64,000 nt of DNA from Altererythrobacter rubellus. GTDB taxonomy: Bacteria; Pseudomonadota; Alphaproteobacteria; Sphingomonadales; Sphingomonadaceae. The position numbers were made by a program, and so were the translations under genes. Below are positions 45,544-55,359 of the stretch, in pieces; position 1 is the first letter of the stretch, and every line of letters begins with the position of its first letter. The stretch lies in contig NZ_CP127221.1 in assembly GCF_030284385.1 (NCBI RefSeq), positions 1,984,001-2,048,000 on the forward strand, given 5' to 3'. The notes beneath the pieces are model-generated. The model searched no databases. It saw only the letters and a program-made list of their open reading frames with translations, and was not told where the DNA came from.

Positions 45544-46559
45544 GCTGCTTCTCCTGCCAATTCCAGCAAACTATCACGCTTCGCGAGCAGCTCTTTGTGC
45601 TCGCCAAGGTCATCACGCAGTTGTGTAGTTTTCAGCGCATTGTCCAAACGTGCCAGTGCCACCTGGTCCATAGCCGGCAATTGGTCAACAATTGCAACCA
45701 TGTCCGGCATTTTCGCCCAGCAGTTGAGCACGATATCGCAGCCCGCCGAATGCGCCGCAACGGCGCGTTCGGGAACGGTTCCGTTCAGGGCTTCCATATC
45801 GATGTCATCCGTCAACAAAAGACCGTCAAAGCCGATACGCTTGCGGATGATCTCGCTGATGATGAAAGGTGAGAGCGTGGCGGGTTTATCCTTGTCCCAC
45901 GCATTGAAGAGCAAGTGCCCGGTCATGCCGATTGGCGCTTTGTTCACAGCTCGAAACGGAGCGATATCCAATTCCAGTTCTTCCTCGCTTGCGGTGACCG
46001 TTGGCAAGGCATGATGCGTATCCGTGGTTGTCCGGCCATGGCCCGGCATGTGCTTGATGCAACCCGCAACACCGCCTTTGGCGAGCCCATCCAGAATGGC
46101 ACGGCCAATTGCGGCCACTTGCATCGGTTCGCTGCCCAAGGCGCGATCACCGATTACGTCATGTGCGCCCGGCTGGCGGACATCGAGCGGTGGATGAAAA
46201 TCGACCGTGATGCCCATCGCAGAGAGTTCGAGCGCCATCGCATGCGCGCCGGCTCGCGCCGCCTCAATCGCGCTGGCAGGGGCAATTTGATAAAGCGCAT
46301 CAAAAGTCTGCCCAGAGGGATAATGCGCCCAATGCGGCGGCCTCAGTCGGGCAACCCGCCCGCCCTCCTGATCGATCGAAACCAGCAGCTGCTCCCGCCC
46401 GTGAATGGCGCGAAGATCATCAGTCAGCGCGCGCAATTGCTGCGGATCGACACAGTTGCGTCCAAACAGGATGTAGCCAGCCGGATCGGCCTCGCGAAAG
46501 AACGCGCGCTCCTCTTCGGTGAGCTGGGCTCCGGCAATCCCGAATATGGCAGGTGTCAT
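45540..46559 (-). CDS. nagZ: Beta-N-acetylhexosaminidase NagZ
   Basis: NagZ (GH3) removes GlcNAc from anhydromuropeptides in cell wall recycling, in the cytoplasm. The motif 'KHMPGHGRTTTDTHHALP' is the NagZ signature (usually KHFPGHG), and the nucleophile Asp lies in 'GLLLTDDIDMEAL'. It has 339 residues and starts at the ATG at 46559, since the codon two triplets upstream is TTG. No clear ribosome binding site is seen. It is the gene before scpA in the string argS to tatC. Confidence 0.94.
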   Translation of the reverse strand: MTPAIFGIAGAQLTEEERAFFREADPAGYILFGRNCVDPQQLRALTDDLRAIHGREQLLVSIDQEGGRVARLRPPHWAHYPSGQTFDALYQIAPASAIEAARAGAHAMALELSAMGITVDFHPPLDVRQPGAHDVIGDRALGSEPMQVAAIGRAILDGLAKGGVAGCIKHMPGHGRTTTDTHHALPTVTASEEELELDIAPFRAVNKAPIGMTGHLLFNAWDKDKPATLSPFIISEIIRKRIGFDGLLLTDDIDMEALNGTVPERAVAAHSAGCDIVLNCWAKMPDMVAIVDQLPAMDQVALARLDNALKTTQLRDDLGEHKELLAKRDSLLELAGEAA

Positions 46560-46671
46560 GGGCAAAAAATTCGCAGCTAAGCACCGTTACGGCAAGGCGA
46601 ATGATCATTACTTTGGGGGAAAACGATGCTTTCCAGCACCATTTTAGCGCATTCGGCGCATTCCGCGCGCC

Positions 46672-47361
46672 CTACTGCTTGATATTGCAAGCAATGCCAT
46701 CGGCTTTAAGGCCGTTGCAGAGTGTTCGCGCCGTCTCCAGATCGCCGGGAAGCGCTTGCAAACGGTAGACTGTGCCGATGTCCGCCTGCCCCTGAACAAT
46801 CCGGTAACGCACACCGTTGAGCAATGTGGTTTGCCCACGCAATGTTACCCAGCCGGATTCGGCCTTTGCCCGGGATCCGTATGCGCCCACCTGAACAGCT
46901 ACACCGCCGTCTGCTGGGGCGCTTCCGCCCTCTGGATGCGTTGTAATAGTTGGACGCGGTGCACTGGTTGGCGCAGCGATCGGCGTTGATGTTTTCACAT
47001 CAGCCAATTGGGTTTCCGCCGAGACGCCTTCACCCACTCCGGGCGCGACATTACCCGTTCCGGCGAATTCCTTGCCACCCGGGTCGGCAGGGCGCTCTTT
47101 ATAGGGGCCTTCGGGCGCCTTGATCGTGCTGCCATCAGCAACGATCTGCTCACCCTGGAGACTGTTGGAATACCACCAGACGCCGCCAATCCCGGCGACC
47201 AGCAAAAGCAACAACACACCAGCAAACGTCACGATACGCGAGGTATCAACCGCACCCTCATCCGGATCATATTCATCGGATTCGAGCCATGGCAGGCTGT
47301 CGTCACTATCCAGCGCCAACTCATTATTGCTGCCAGTGTCACTCATAGAGATCACACTCAC
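46672..47361 (-). CDS. Membrane-anchored SPOR domain protein
   Basis: The 229-residue protein has an acidic cytoplasmic N-terminus, one membrane helix at about residues 43-64, a Pro/Ala/Thr-rich linker and a C-terminal SPOR domain ('GGVAVQVGAYGSRAKAESGWVTL' to 'ARTLCNGLKADGIACNIKQ'). It would bind septal peptidoglycan, as DedD or FtsN do. The start is uncertain: GTG at 47361 overlaps the argS stop, GTG at 47355 is better spaced from GAGGAG, and an ATG is at 47346. Confidence 0.88.
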   Translation of the reverse strand: MSVISMSDTGSNNELALDSDDSLPWLESDEYDPDEGAVDTSRIVTFAGVLLLLLVAGIGGVWWYSNSLQGEQIVADGSTIKAPEGPYKERPADPGGKEFAGTGNVAPGVGEGVSAETQLADVKTSTPIAAPTSAPRPTITTHPEGGSAPADGGVAVQVGAYGSRAKAESGWVTLRGQTTLLNGVRYRIVQGQADIGTVYRLQALPGDLETARTLCNGLKADGIACNIKQ

Positions 47362-49109
47362 ATCTCCTCAACCGCGTCGACCCCCAATATCTGTAAGCCG
47401 TTTCGGATAACCTGCCCCAATTGAGCGGCAAGGAAAAGCCTTGCAGCGGACAATTCCGGCTTATCTGCCACGATAAAGCGTCTGTCCGTATCTGTGCGGC
47501 CGAGCGTGTAGAAAGAGTGCAGAGCGCTAGCCAGCTCATAGAGATAGAACGCAATCCTGTGCGGTTCGCGCGCTTTTGCCGCAGCTTCCACTTCGCGCGG
47601 GAACTGTGCAGCCAGCTTGATCAGCGCAAGCTCTTCTTCGCCCAACGCAGCAAGATTCGCTGCAGAGGGGGCAATCCCCTCATCAGCCAGCGCCTTGCGC
47701 AAATTCGAGCAAATCCGGGCATGGGCATATTGTACATAGAACACCGGATTGTCTTTTGAGGCTTCAATCACTTTGGCGAAGTCAAATTCCATCTGCGCTT
47801 CGGGCTTGCGCGTCAGCATGGTGAAGCGAACAACATCCTTGCCGACTTCTTCCACCATATCGGCAATAGTGATGAAGTTGCCCGAACGTTTGGACATCTT
47901 GACAGGCTCACCACCACGCATCAGCTGAACCATCTGGACCAGCTTCACATCGAACGGCACGGGCTTGCCCTGCCCCTCGGACAGCGCAGCAACCGCGGCC
48001 TTGATCCGCTTGACCGTGCCTGCGTGATCCGCACCCCAGATGTCGATCAGCGCATCAGCGCTTTCCGCCTTCTGCATATGATAGGCGAGATCAGCGCCGA
48101 AATAGGTCCACGCCCCGTTCGATTTCTTGATCGGGCGATCCTGATCGTCTCCGAACTGGGTCGAACGGAAAAGCGGCAGCTCAACCGGCTCCCAATCCTC
48201 TGGTGGAGCCTTGCCCTTCGGGGCTTCGAGGACACCATCATAAACAAAGCCATTTTCACGCAGCCACGCTTCGGTAGCTTCGGGTTTGCCTGCGGCCTGT
48301 AGTGCGGCCTCGGACGCGAATTCATCATGATGAATTCCCAGCGTGGCCAGATCGGATTTGATGAGATCCATCATCTTCGTGACCGCTTCGGCGCGGAAAA
48401 TCGGCAGCCATTCCTGTTCAGGTGCTGACTTGAACCGGTCACCGAGCTCGCTTGCCAGATATGCCCCGACCGGTTTCAAATATTCTCCCGGATATAGTCC
48501 CTCGGGTATCTCGCCGATATCATCGCCCAGAGCTTCCAGATAGCGAAGGTGCGCCGAGCGTGCGAGCACATCAACCTGTCCACCGGCATCATTGATATAA
48601 TATTCGCGCGTAACATCATGGCCTGCGAATTCGAGCAGGCTGGAAAGCGCATCGCCCACCACTGCGCCGCGACAATGACCCATATGCATCGGGCCGGTGG
48701 GGTTGGCAGAGACATATTCGACATTGACCCGCATGCCTTCGCCCATCCGAGAGCGACCATAGGCATCGGCCTGGCTCGCAATTACGCCAAGTTCTTGCAG
48801 CCAAACAGCCGGATCCAAGCGCAAATTGATAAAACCCGGGCCTGCAACCTCAGCGCTTGTAATCGCGGGATCATCGATCAGCTTGCCTACTATTGCCTCG
48901 GCCAGCGCGCGCGGATTGGTTTTTGCAGGTTTGGCCAGCACCATGGCGGCGTTGGTGGCCAGGTCGCCATGACTTGCATCGCGCGGCGGCTCGACCGCGA
49001 CGTTAGCCAGGTTTGTGCCTTCGGGAAGCACGCCATCAGTCTCAAGATCGGCCAAAACGGCCGCGATCTCGGCTTCGAAATTCTTATAGAGTGTCATTGT
49101 GTCGGACAT
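47358..49109 (-). CDS. argS: Arginyl-tRNA synthetase
   Basis: Class I synthetase that charges tRNA-Arg. The HIGH motif appears as HMGH in 'ANPTGPMHMGHCRGAVVGDAL' and the KMSKS loop as KMSKRSGNF. The C-terminal anticodon-binding DALR domain ends the protein ('IAFYLYELASALHSFYTLGR'). It has 583 residues; ATGs at 49109 and 49097 are both possible. It is the first gene of a long minus-strand string ending at tatC. Confidence 0.97.
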   Translation of the reverse strand: MSDTMTLYKNFEAEIAAVLADLETDGVLPEGTNLANVAVEPPRDASHGDLATNAAMVLAKPAKTNPRALAEAIVGKLIDDPAITSAEVAGPGFINLRLDPAVWLQELGVIASQADAYGRSRMGEGMRVNVEYVSANPTGPMHMGHCRGAVVGDALSSLLEFAGHDVTREYYINDAGGQVDVLARSAHLRYLEALGDDIGEIPEGLYPGEYLKPVGAYLASELGDRFKSAPEQEWLPIFRAEAVTKMMDLIKSDLATLGIHHDEFASEAALQAAGKPEATEAWLRENGFVYDGVLEAPKGKAPPEDWEPVELPLFRSTQFGDDQDRPIKKSNGAWTYFGADLAYHMQKAESADALIDIWGADHAGTVKRIKAAVAALSEGQGKPVPFDVKLVQMVQLMRGGEPVKMSKRSGNFITIADMVEEVGKDVVRFTMLTRKPEAQMEFDFAKVIEASKDNPVFYVQYAHARICSNLRKALADEGIAPSAANLAALGEEELALIKLAAQFPREVEAAAKAREPHRIAFYLYELASALHSFYTLGRTDTDRRFIVADKPELSAARLFLAAQLGQVIRNGLQILGVDAVEEM

Positions 49110-49174
49110 ACATCTGTGCGCCTAGCCGAATTGGCCAGAATCGCAAGAATTCAGGTAATGAAAGCGCGCTTCGC

Positions 49175-49831
49175 TTAGCGCGTCACATTATAGGCAAGCT
49201 GGTCTTGAGTGAGCTGAAAACCGATCAGCATCTCAAAACTTGCCCGCTGGATAGCGGCGCGCACTTGCGGATCGGCCAGCGGATCAAGCGCTGCATCTGG
49301 ATCACCTGCACGTCGTCGACGGGTGATCTGCAAACGGATTTCCTCTGGCAGGGTTGCTTCGGTCCGATTTACAAACGAACCAGCCTGCGCGGTTGCACTC
49401 GCCCGTTCCTGGCCATCAGCGAAATTCAGCGTCACTGTGCCAACGCTTTTGGTCACAACTGCGCTGCCGCCGCGAAGGACAGTAACGAAGTAAGGCAGTT
49501 CGACCGTACGCCCACCACGGACATCGGTACGACGCGCCTGCACATCGAATGTGGCGCTGGTATAGACTTGGTCTGCCGTGCTGTTCTCGTCACATGACGA
49601 CCGCAGGTTTGTAATCGCCGCGGTCATATCAAGGTTGTTCGCGGTTCGATCGCCCTCAATGCGGAAGGCGGTGATATCGCCGGTGTAGTCGGGAATCCCC
49701 ACTGCAGGGCATTGGCCCAAAACAGTTGTGATACCCACGCCTTGATCAACAACCAGCTCGCCTTCGTTTGTGCAGCCGGCCAGACCGGCGACAAATGCGG
49801 TTGCTGCCAAAATGCGAAACTTGCGGTTCAT
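49175..49831 (-). CDS. Lipoprotein of unknown function
   Basis: The protein of 218 residues starts MNRKFRILAATAFVAGLAGC, a lipoprotein signal with Cys20 as the modified residue. I do not recognise the remainder; it looks beta-rich ('VYTSATFDVQARRTDVRGG', 'LPYFVTVLRGGSAVVTKSV') and is probably an envelope protein. The upstream 12 codons were rejected, since they would disrupt the signal. It is divergent from ispH and lies 65 bp downstream of argS in the opposite sense of its start, on the same strand. Confidence 0.8.
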   Translation of the reverse strand: MNRKFRILAATAFVAGLAGCTNEGELVVDQGVGITTVLGQCPAVGIPDYTGDITAFRIEGDRTANNLDMTAAITNLRSSCDENSTADQVYTSATFDVQARRTDVRGGRTVELPYFVTVLRGGSAVVTKSVGTVTLNFADGQERASATAQAGSFVNRTEATLPEEIRLQITRRRRAGDPDAALDPLADPQVRAAIQRASFEMLIGFQLTQDQLAYNVTR

Positions 49832-49939
49832 CGCGTTACGATCCTCAATCATTGCCTTGGCCCGCACCAGAATATGCTGGCCGTAGAATACATCGACACG
49901 CCCTAGCGGTGCGCGTCACAAAGCGCTAGAGGGCGTGAC

Positions 49940-50914
49940 ATGAACGCGCTCTTTCAACAAGCAGAATCGGGGGAAAATAGCCCCGCCCTCAAACTCTTGA
50001 TCGCAGCCCCGCGGGGGTTTTGCGCCGGAGTAGACCGTGCAATCGAGATCGTTGAAAAGGCGCTCGAACGGTATGGCGCACCCGTGTTTGTGCGGCATGA
50101 GATCGTCCATAACAAATACGTTGTGGAAGATTTGAAGGCCAAGGGCGCGATCTTTGTCGAAGAGCTGGACGAAGTGCCCGATGATGCACCGGTGGTATTC
50201 AGCGCACATGGTGTGCCCAAATCAGTCCCGGCGGAGGCTGAACGCCGCAAATTGATATATGTCGATGCGACATGCCCTTTGGTGAGCAAAGTTCACCGTC
50301 AGGCGGAACGCCAGATCGAAAAGAACCGCCATATCATCTTTGTTGGCCATGCCGACCATCCGGAAGTAATCGGAACCATGGGGCAGGTTGAACCGGGCCA
50401 AATGACACTGGTGGAAACGGTTGAAGACGTTGCGAGGCTTGAGTTCGCAGAGAGTGATGACCTGTCATTCCTTACACAGACCACCCTTTCAGTCGACGAT
50501 ACCCGAGAAATTCTCGAAGCCCTACAAGCCCGCTTTCCTCAGATTGTGGGACCCAAGGCCGAGGATATTTGTTACGCGACATCGAACCGGCAGGCAGCGG
50601 TAAAAAAGATCGCGCCTGAAAGCGATCTGGTGCTGGTCATCGGCGCGCCCAACAGTTCGAATTCTCTGCGGCTGGTCGAAGTGGCAGAGCGTCTGGGGAC
50701 GAAAGCATATTTGATCCAGCGCGCAGACGAAATTGATCCTGAGTGGCTCAACGGTGTCGAGACGATCGGTCTCACCGCGGGCGCCTCGGCTCCGGAGAAG
50801 CTGGTCCGCGAAGTTATTGACCGTTTCAGCCAATGGCGCGACGTGAAAGAAGAAACGGTCAAGGCGGCAGAAGAGAAAATGGTCTTCAAATTGCCGCGGC
50901 AATTGCTTGAATAG
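49940..50914 (+). CDS. ispH: 4-hydroxy-3-methylbut-2-enyl diphosphate reductase IspH
   Basis: IspH makes IPP and DMAPP in the last step of the MEP pathway. The three cluster cysteines are Cys28 (RGFCAGV), Cys112 (DATCPLV) and Cys211 ([10 protein letters not shown]). '[14 protein letters not shown]' is the substrate-binding region. The protein has 324 residues. It heads a plus-strand group ispH-thrB-rnhA with short spacers. Confidence 0.97.
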   Translation: MNALFQQAESGENSPALKLLIAAPRGFCAGVDRAIEIVEKALERYGAPVFVRHEIVHNKYVVEDLKAKGAIFVEELDEVPDDAPVVFSAHGVPKSVPAEAERRKLIYVDATCPLVSKVHRQAERQIEKNRHIIFVGHADHPEVIGTMGQVEPGQMTLVETVEDVARLEFAESDDLSFLTQTTLSVDDTREILEALQARFPQIVGPKAEDICYATSNRQAAVKKIAPESDLVLVIGAPNSSNSLRLVEVAERLGTKAYLIQRADEIDPEWLNGVETIGLTAGASAPEKLVREVIDRFSQWRDVKEETVKAAEEKMVFKLPRQLLE

Positions 50915-50929
50915 CGGCAGATTCAACTG

Positions 50930-51913
50930 ATGGCGGTTTACACACATCTCGGAGCAGAAGAGCTCGCGGAGCTGATCGCAACATATGATGTTGGCGAACT
51001 CGTTTCTGCCAAGGGCATTGCCGAGGGCGTGTCGAACAGCAATTGGATCATCGAGACAAGCGGGAGCGATGGCACTGGCGCGCGCTTCATCTTGACCATG
51101 TACGAACGGCGGATCGAACTATCGGACCTGCCGTTTTTCTTGTCTTTGCTTGATCATCTGGCTGCAAGGGATTGCCCGGTGCCAGGCACAATCCATGATC
51201 GTGAAGGCGCTGCATTCCGGATGATCGGTGACAAGGCAGTTGCCCTCATCGAGTATCTGCCTGGCGTCTCTGTGGACCACCCAACGGCCAATCAAGCTCA
51301 CTCCGTAGGCAAAGCGCTTGCGCAAATGCATCTGGCGGTCGATGATTTTGAACATCAGCGACATCAAACCATGGGTCTTGCCGAATGGGACCACACAATC
51401 AATCGTTGCGGCGCCGAAGCGCTGGACAGAATTGACCCGGCACTGGCAGACTTTGCGTTTGATGAGCTTGGTGTACTGGCAGGCGATTGGCCCGGTGGTT
51501 TGCCGCACGGTGTCGTGCATTGCGATCTGTTTCCGGACAATGTTCTGATGTTGGGTGATGAGGTTAGCGGCCTGATCGATTTCTACTTCGCAGCGACAGA
51601 CTTCATTGCCTACGATCTGGCCGTGACGCATGCCGCGTGGAGCTTTGAGCGCGGCGGGCATAGCTATCGACCAGAGATCGGAGCAGCCTTGTTGAGAGGG
51701 TACCAATCGGTCCGCGAATTGAGCGCGGCCGAATTGGCGGCCATGCCGGTATTTGTTCGCGGGGCATGCATGCGGTTTATTTCATCACGCGCTGCAGATT
51801 GGCTCGATACACCTGACGGCGCCTTGGTCGCACGCAAGGACCCGATGGATTTTGTCCGCCGGTCCCAATTCTATGCAAGCTCCGGATCAGCACTGTTCAC
51901 ACCACATGTCTGA
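50930..51913 (+). CDS. thrB: Homoserine kinase (ThrB2, aminoglycoside phosphotransferase-like)
   Basis: This kinase phosphorylates homoserine for threonine synthesis. It belongs to the choline-kinase-like fold used in alphaproteobacteria, not the GHMP fold of E. coli. The catalytic '[15 protein letters not shown]' and the metal-binding '[17 protein letters not shown]' are present, and '[11 protein letters not shown]' forms the nucleotide loop. It has 327 residues. It follows ispH by 15 bp. Confidence 0.93.
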   Translation: MAVYTHLGAEELAELIATYDVGELVSAKGIAEGVSNSNWIIETSGSDGTGARFILTMYERRIELSDLPFFLSLLDHLAARDCPVPGTIHDREGAAFRMIGDKAVALIEYLPGVSVDHPTANQAHSVGKALAQMHLAVDDFEHQRHQTMGLAEWDHTINRCGAEALDRIDPALADFAFDELGVLAGDWPGGLPHGVVHCDLFPDNVLMLGDEVSGLIDFYFAATDFIAYDLAVTHAAWSFERGGHSYRPEIGAALLRGYQSVRELSAAELAAMPVFVRGACMRFISSRAADWLDTPDGALVARKDPMDFVRRSQFYASSGSALFTPHV

Positions 51914-51929
51914 GGCAGGCAGCAAACCC

Positions 51930-52373
51930 ATGCGACAGGTTGAGATCTTCACGGACGGTGCCTGTAAGGGCAACCCCGGCCCCGGAGGCTGGGGGGCGCT
52001 GCTGCGGATGGGCAAGCATGAAAAGGAATTGTCCGGTAGCGAGCTGGGCACCACCAACAATCGGATGGAGATGACCGCGGTGATTGAGGCACTCAATGCC
52101 CTGACCGAGCCTTGCCGGATATCTCTCTATTCAGACAGTAAATATGTGATTGATGGAATCACGAAATGGGTTGGCGGCTGGCAAAAGCGCGGCTGGAAAA
52201 CGGCGGCGAAAAAGCCGGTGCTGAATGCAGATTTATGGCACGATCTAATTGAGGCAGCCGCAAGGCATGAAATCGAATGGAATTGGGTCAAAGCGCACAC
52301 CGGACACCCTGAGAACGAGCGGGTTGACCAGCTGGCAAGCGAAAGGGCCGAGCAAGTCGGACGAGGCGAGTAA
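51930..52373 (+). CDS. rnhA: Ribonuclease HI
   Basis: The enzyme degrades the RNA strand of RNA-DNA hybrids. The four acidic residues lie in '[19 protein letters not shown]' (Asp), '[13 protein letters not shown]' (Glu), '[12 protein letters not shown]' (Asp) and '[10 protein letters not shown]' (Asp), and '[11 protein letters not shown]' contains the active-site His. It has 147 residues from the ATG at 51930 with GAGGCAGG about ten bases upstream; the ATG at 51906, overlapping the thrB stop, is an alternative. Confidence 0.95.
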   Translation: MRQVEIFTDGACKGNPGPGGWGALLRMGKHEKELSGSELGTTNNRMEMTAVIEALNALTEPCRISLYSDSKYVIDGITKWVGGWQKRGWKTAAKKPVLNADLWHDLIEAAARHEIEWNWVKAHTGHPENERVDQLASERAEQVGRGE

Positions 52374-52431
52374 CCTCAACCCAATTTGATCGACCCTTTT
52401 GAAACGCGTTCTGCGAACTCTCAAGCAAAAG

Positions 52432-52608
52432 TCAGTAGTTGTCGACGACCTCTGCATTCGGCCCGTTCTTCAGAACAGACGCAATCGCGTTATTCGCGCT
52501 TGCCTTCGAGCTGTAGCCTTCAGTCCACCAGATCGTTTCCGAATTGTAGATGAAATACGAAACGAATTCGCCTTTCTTGTTTTTGCGAATTTCGAAGCGG
52601 TGCGCCAT
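52432..52608 (-). CDS. Small DUF1508/YegP-family protein
   Basis: A 58-residue frame encodes 'MAHRFEIRKNKKGEFVSYF', 'SETIWWTEGYSSKASANNAI' and 'VLKNGPNAEVVDNY'. The F-x-I-x-K-x2-K-G-x-F...GY-x-S-K-x2-A pattern is that of DUF1508, short proteins usually in one or two repeats; this has one. A GGGAG lies eight bases before the ATG. Its function is not known. It lies convergent to rnhA with a 58-bp spacer. Confidence 0.88.
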   Translation of the reverse strand: MAHRFEIRKNKKGEFVSYFIYNSETIWWTEGYSSKASANNAIASVLKNGPNAEVVDNY

Positions 52609-52714
52609 GTAATGGCTCCCTCAAAGGCATTGAACTAACCCGTACCGTAGCGTCACCAATTCAAAAAGCTAGACCAAGCGTCGCGATTTTACGTGGCTTT
52701 GCAAATGCTGCCGC

Positions 52715-53815
52715 TTAGCAAAAGCGATCCGGACAATAGAGCGCCAGATCAAGGCCTCTAGTCAATTCGTCTCGCCCTTTCCCAAGCAACAATTGTGCGC
52801 CCAATCGCGCGGCGGCAGGTGCGGTTTGAATCCCGTAGCCGCCCTGACCTGCAAACCAGAAAAAATTCTCGATGCGGGGATCAAACCCGTAAACCGGCCG
52901 GCGATCAGGTGCGAAGCTGCGCAGCCCCGCCCATTTGCGCTCTACCCTCTCTACGTTCCATTCTGTCACGTTCTGGAACCGATCAATAGCAAGCGCTACG
53001 TCGAATTCTTCAGGCACAGCATCGCACGGATCGGTGGGGGTTTCATCATGGGGGCTAAGCCACAACCGGCCCCCGCTTTCCGGTTTGAAATAGAAACTGC
53101 CGGAGATATCCAGACACAATGGCTGGTCAGGTGACAATGGCGGATCGGTGCGAAGCTGAACCACCGTGCGACGCAAAGGCTGGATACCCAACGGAGTTGC
53201 CCCGGCCAGCTTTGCCAAGGCATCTGCCCACGCCCCCGCTGCGTTGACGACGATTCTTGATGTATAGCGCCGACCATCTTCGCATTGAATGTCCCAGCCA
53301 TCGGGAAAAGCATTCAGGTCCCGCACACGAGCTCGGCAATTGGGTTCGACGCCATTTCGTTTGGCTCGTGCGAGGTAATGCGCATGCAGCCCTGCCACAT
53401 CGATATCTGCACATGCACGCTGCAAGATCGCACGGTCCCATTCGGGACGAAGGCCAGGCACCATTTCATCCAAAGTTGCTCGATCAATCTGTTCGAACTC
53501 GGCTCCCGTGTCCGCAAAGCGCATGACAAATTCATCAATAAGCGGCTGATCCGCCTCGCGCGCGAGATAAAGCGCGCCGCGGTCGCTCAAGAATCCGTGC
53601 TCTCTTAGATAACCGCCCGAGGCCATTGTCAGAGGGACAATCTCCGGACCGCCATAGCAGGTTTCCCAGAATGCGGCGGACCGCCCGGTCGAGTGATAGC
53701 CCGGCACATCTTCAGCTTCGAGAAGCAAGACGCGCACTGATGCGCCGACCTCAGCCGCTAAACTCGCGCCTGCCATTCCAGCACCAATAATCGCAACGTC
53801 GAATTGTTCGGTCAC
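52715..53815 (-). CDS. FAD-dependent D-amino-acid dehydrogenase-like oxidoreductase
   Basis: A DAO-fold flavoprotein of 366 residues. The FAD dinucleotide motif is 'VAIIGAGMAGASLAAEVG', followed by 'LLEAEDVPGYHSTGRSAAF', the pattern of catabolic D-arginine dehydrogenase (DauA) and relatives. The second FAD contact is 'FFWFAGQGGYGIQTAPAAARL'. The exact substrate is not decidable. It starts with a GTG overlapping the hydrolase stop (GTGA), so the two are coupled. Confidence 0.88.
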   Translation of the reverse strand: MTEQFDVAIIGAGMAGASLAAEVGASVRVLLLEAEDVPGYHSTGRSAAFWETCYGGPEIVPLTMASGGYLREHGFLSDRGALYLAREADQPLIDEFVMRFADTGAEFEQIDRATLDEMVPGLRPEWDRAILQRACADIDVAGLHAHYLARAKRNGVEPNCRARVRDLNAFPDGWDIQCEDGRRYTSRIVVNAAGAWADALAKLAGATPLGIQPLRRTVVQLRTDPPLSPDQPLCLDISGSFYFKPESGGRLWLSPHDETPTDPCDAVPEEFDVALAIDRFQNVTEWNVERVERKWAGLRSFAPDRRPVYGFDPRIENFFWFAGQGGYGIQTAPAAARLGAQLLLGKGRDELTRGLDLALYCPDRFC

Positions 53816-54777
53816 TTTTGCAGAGCCACCCGATCCAAAAACTCGTCTATTGCTGTCTTTGCCCTCTCCCGCACGGCATCAGTATCGCGCAATATTTCAT
53901 GCTGAGCTTCCTCGCCAAAACGCACCAGCTCACCCGCTGGCAATCTTTCGGCGGCCTCTTCGATGGCGCGCATGGATACAAGCTTGTCGTTCGATGTTCC
54001 CAATAGCAGCACGGAGGTGTCGACGCTTTCCAATAGGCCCGGCGCAAACAGGCACCGCATGGATGCATAACTTCGCTCAACCCAGCCCCAGCTTCCCGGC
54101 CCCATAACCAGTTCAGGCCGTTCGTTGCGCCACCATTGCTCATCCTCATAGCGATCATCATCGCCCGTCAGAAGCGCTTGCCGACCAGCCGGCACAACGC
54201 CGGGCTTTTCGTTCCACTTCCATGCCGGGCGCTTTGGGTCCCCGATCGCGCACATAAGCTTAGCGGCAAGGTGCCCGATTGCAGATGGTATTGAACCCAC
54301 AAAGCCCAACATCGGTGCGGACAGAACCATTGCGTCGGGATCGACTTTGCGTTCCGCAATACCCCGCAAGACCAAATGTCCGCCCATAGAATGTGCAGAA
54401 AGTATGTGCGGCCTCGGAGTCGCTGCCTTCCAGTCCGTCCAGAAGGATTGAAGATCATCAATCCAAGTCGCGAGGTCATCCACATGGCCGGTTACCGCAT
54501 CATTCCCCAATCGGCCGGAGCCCGCTTGCCCGCGCCAATCCGCGGCCGTCACGCGCCAGCCGGCCCGATGCCACTCTTCCAGCGTCTCAAGGTACTTCTC
54601 GTAATTATCGCCGCGCCCGGGAAAGAACAGGATCGAACCGCGCGGCGTGCCGCCTGTTTCCAGACCGGGCCAATCGATCCGGCGGATCTTGTGACCGTCT
54701 TGAGCAGTCCAGAAACTCTCGGTTGCATGGACGGGAATGGCGCGGCGGTTGATCTGTTCCAAGGCTGTTTCGCTCAC
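53812..54777 (-). CDS. Alpha/beta hydrolase, lysophospholipase-like
   Basis: The protein of 321 residues resembles PldB/monoacylglycerol lipases. The nucleophile lies in 'LSAHSMGGHLVLRG', the acid in 'LGTSNDKLVS' and the His in 'FGEEAQHEIL'. The oxyanion region is 'SILFFPGRGDNYEKYLETL'. I start at the GTG at 54777; the frame is open to a TTG 23 codons upstream, but that would run toward the divergent cpaA promoter. No signal peptide is seen. Confidence 0.85.
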   Translation of the reverse strand: MSETALEQINRRAIPVHATESFWTAQDGHKIRRIDWPGLETGGTPRGSILFFPGRGDNYEKYLETLEEWHRAGWRVTAADWRGQAGSGRLGNDAVTGHVDDLATWIDDLQSFWTDWKAATPRPHILSAHSMGGHLVLRGIAERKVDPDAMVLSAPMLGFVGSIPSAIGHLAAKLMCAIGDPKRPAWKWNEKPGVVPAGRQALLTGDDDRYEDEQWWRNERPELVMGPGSWGWVERSYASMRCLFAPGLLESVDTSVLLLGTSNDKLVSMRAIEEAAERLPAGELVRFGEEAQHEILRDTDAVRERAKTAIDEFLDRVALQK

Positions 54778-54841
54778 GTGGCTAATTTCAACTCTCTGGC
54801 TGTGGTTACTTTTTAGTAAGTCATAGTCTTTAGCACTGTGT

Positions 54842-54859
54842 CCCAAGGGAAACCTTGGG
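54842..54859 (+). promoter_or_regulatory. Hairpin with GAAA tetraloop over the cpaA ribosome binding site
   Basis: CCCAAGG (54842-54848), GAAA (54849-54852) and CCTTGGG (54853-54859) form a perfect 7-bp stem with a GNRA loop. The only purine-rich sequence before the cpaA ATG (54866) is the GGGGG at 54857-54861, whose first three bases lie in the stem. The structure could control translation of the first gene of the pilus operon. Confidence 0.5.
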
Positions 54860-54865
54860 GGCCAA

Positions 54866-55357
54866 ATGTTGATTGAATTTCTATACTACGGACTGCTTGT
54901 CGGCTTGGCAATCGCGCTGCTGTTCGCGGCGTTCACTGATCTGCGTCGGCGCCAGATCGACAACTGGCTCAATGCCGGAATCGCTCTGGCTGCTCCTGTA
55001 TTCTGGTGGAGCAGTGGTCTGTCGATCTGGCCGGGCGTCGCCATGCAACTGGGCGTTGCGGTCGCTGCGTTTGCGCTCTTTGCCGGGCTGTTTGCAGCAA
55101 AGATGATGGGCGGCGGTGATGTCAAACTGCTCACCGCACTTGCGCTTTGGATCGAGCCGACCTGGTTTCTCAGACTGCTTGTTGTGATGGCGCTCGCCGG
55201 CGGCGTGCTGACCATCGTGATGGGCGGTTGGCACATCATCCGCAGACATAAAAATCGGATCGCAATTCCATATGGAGTGGCGATCGCAATCGGCGGTTTG
55301 TGGGTGCTTGGCGCACAATATTTACCTCGGTTCAACTCATCTTCTGGATTGGGATGA
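54866..55357 (+). CDS. cpaA: Prepilin peptidase CpaA/TadV
   Basis: A24-family aspartic protease of the inner membrane that cuts Flp prepilin. The catalytic aspartates are Asp25 ('FTDLRRRQIDNW') and Asp85 in the GxGD-type motif 'MGGGDVKLL'. It has 163 residues and about five membrane helices, and lacks the methyltransferase domain of PilD. It is the first gene of the Tad operon; a Flp pilin gene is not found beside it. Confidence 0.93.
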   Translation: MLIEFLYYGLLVGLAIALLFAAFTDLRRRQIDNWLNAGIALAAPVFWWSSGLSIWPGVAMQLGVAVAAFALFAGLFAAKMMGGGDVKLLTALALWIEPTWFLRLLVVMALAGGVLTIVMGGWHIIRRHKNRIAIPYGVAIAIGGLWVLGAQYLPRFNSSSGLG

Positions 55358-55359
55358 AC

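Noticed and set aside
49940..52373. ispH-thrB-rnhA as an unusual operon
   Set aside because: This order is, to my knowledge, common in alphaproteobacteria and needs no special explanation.
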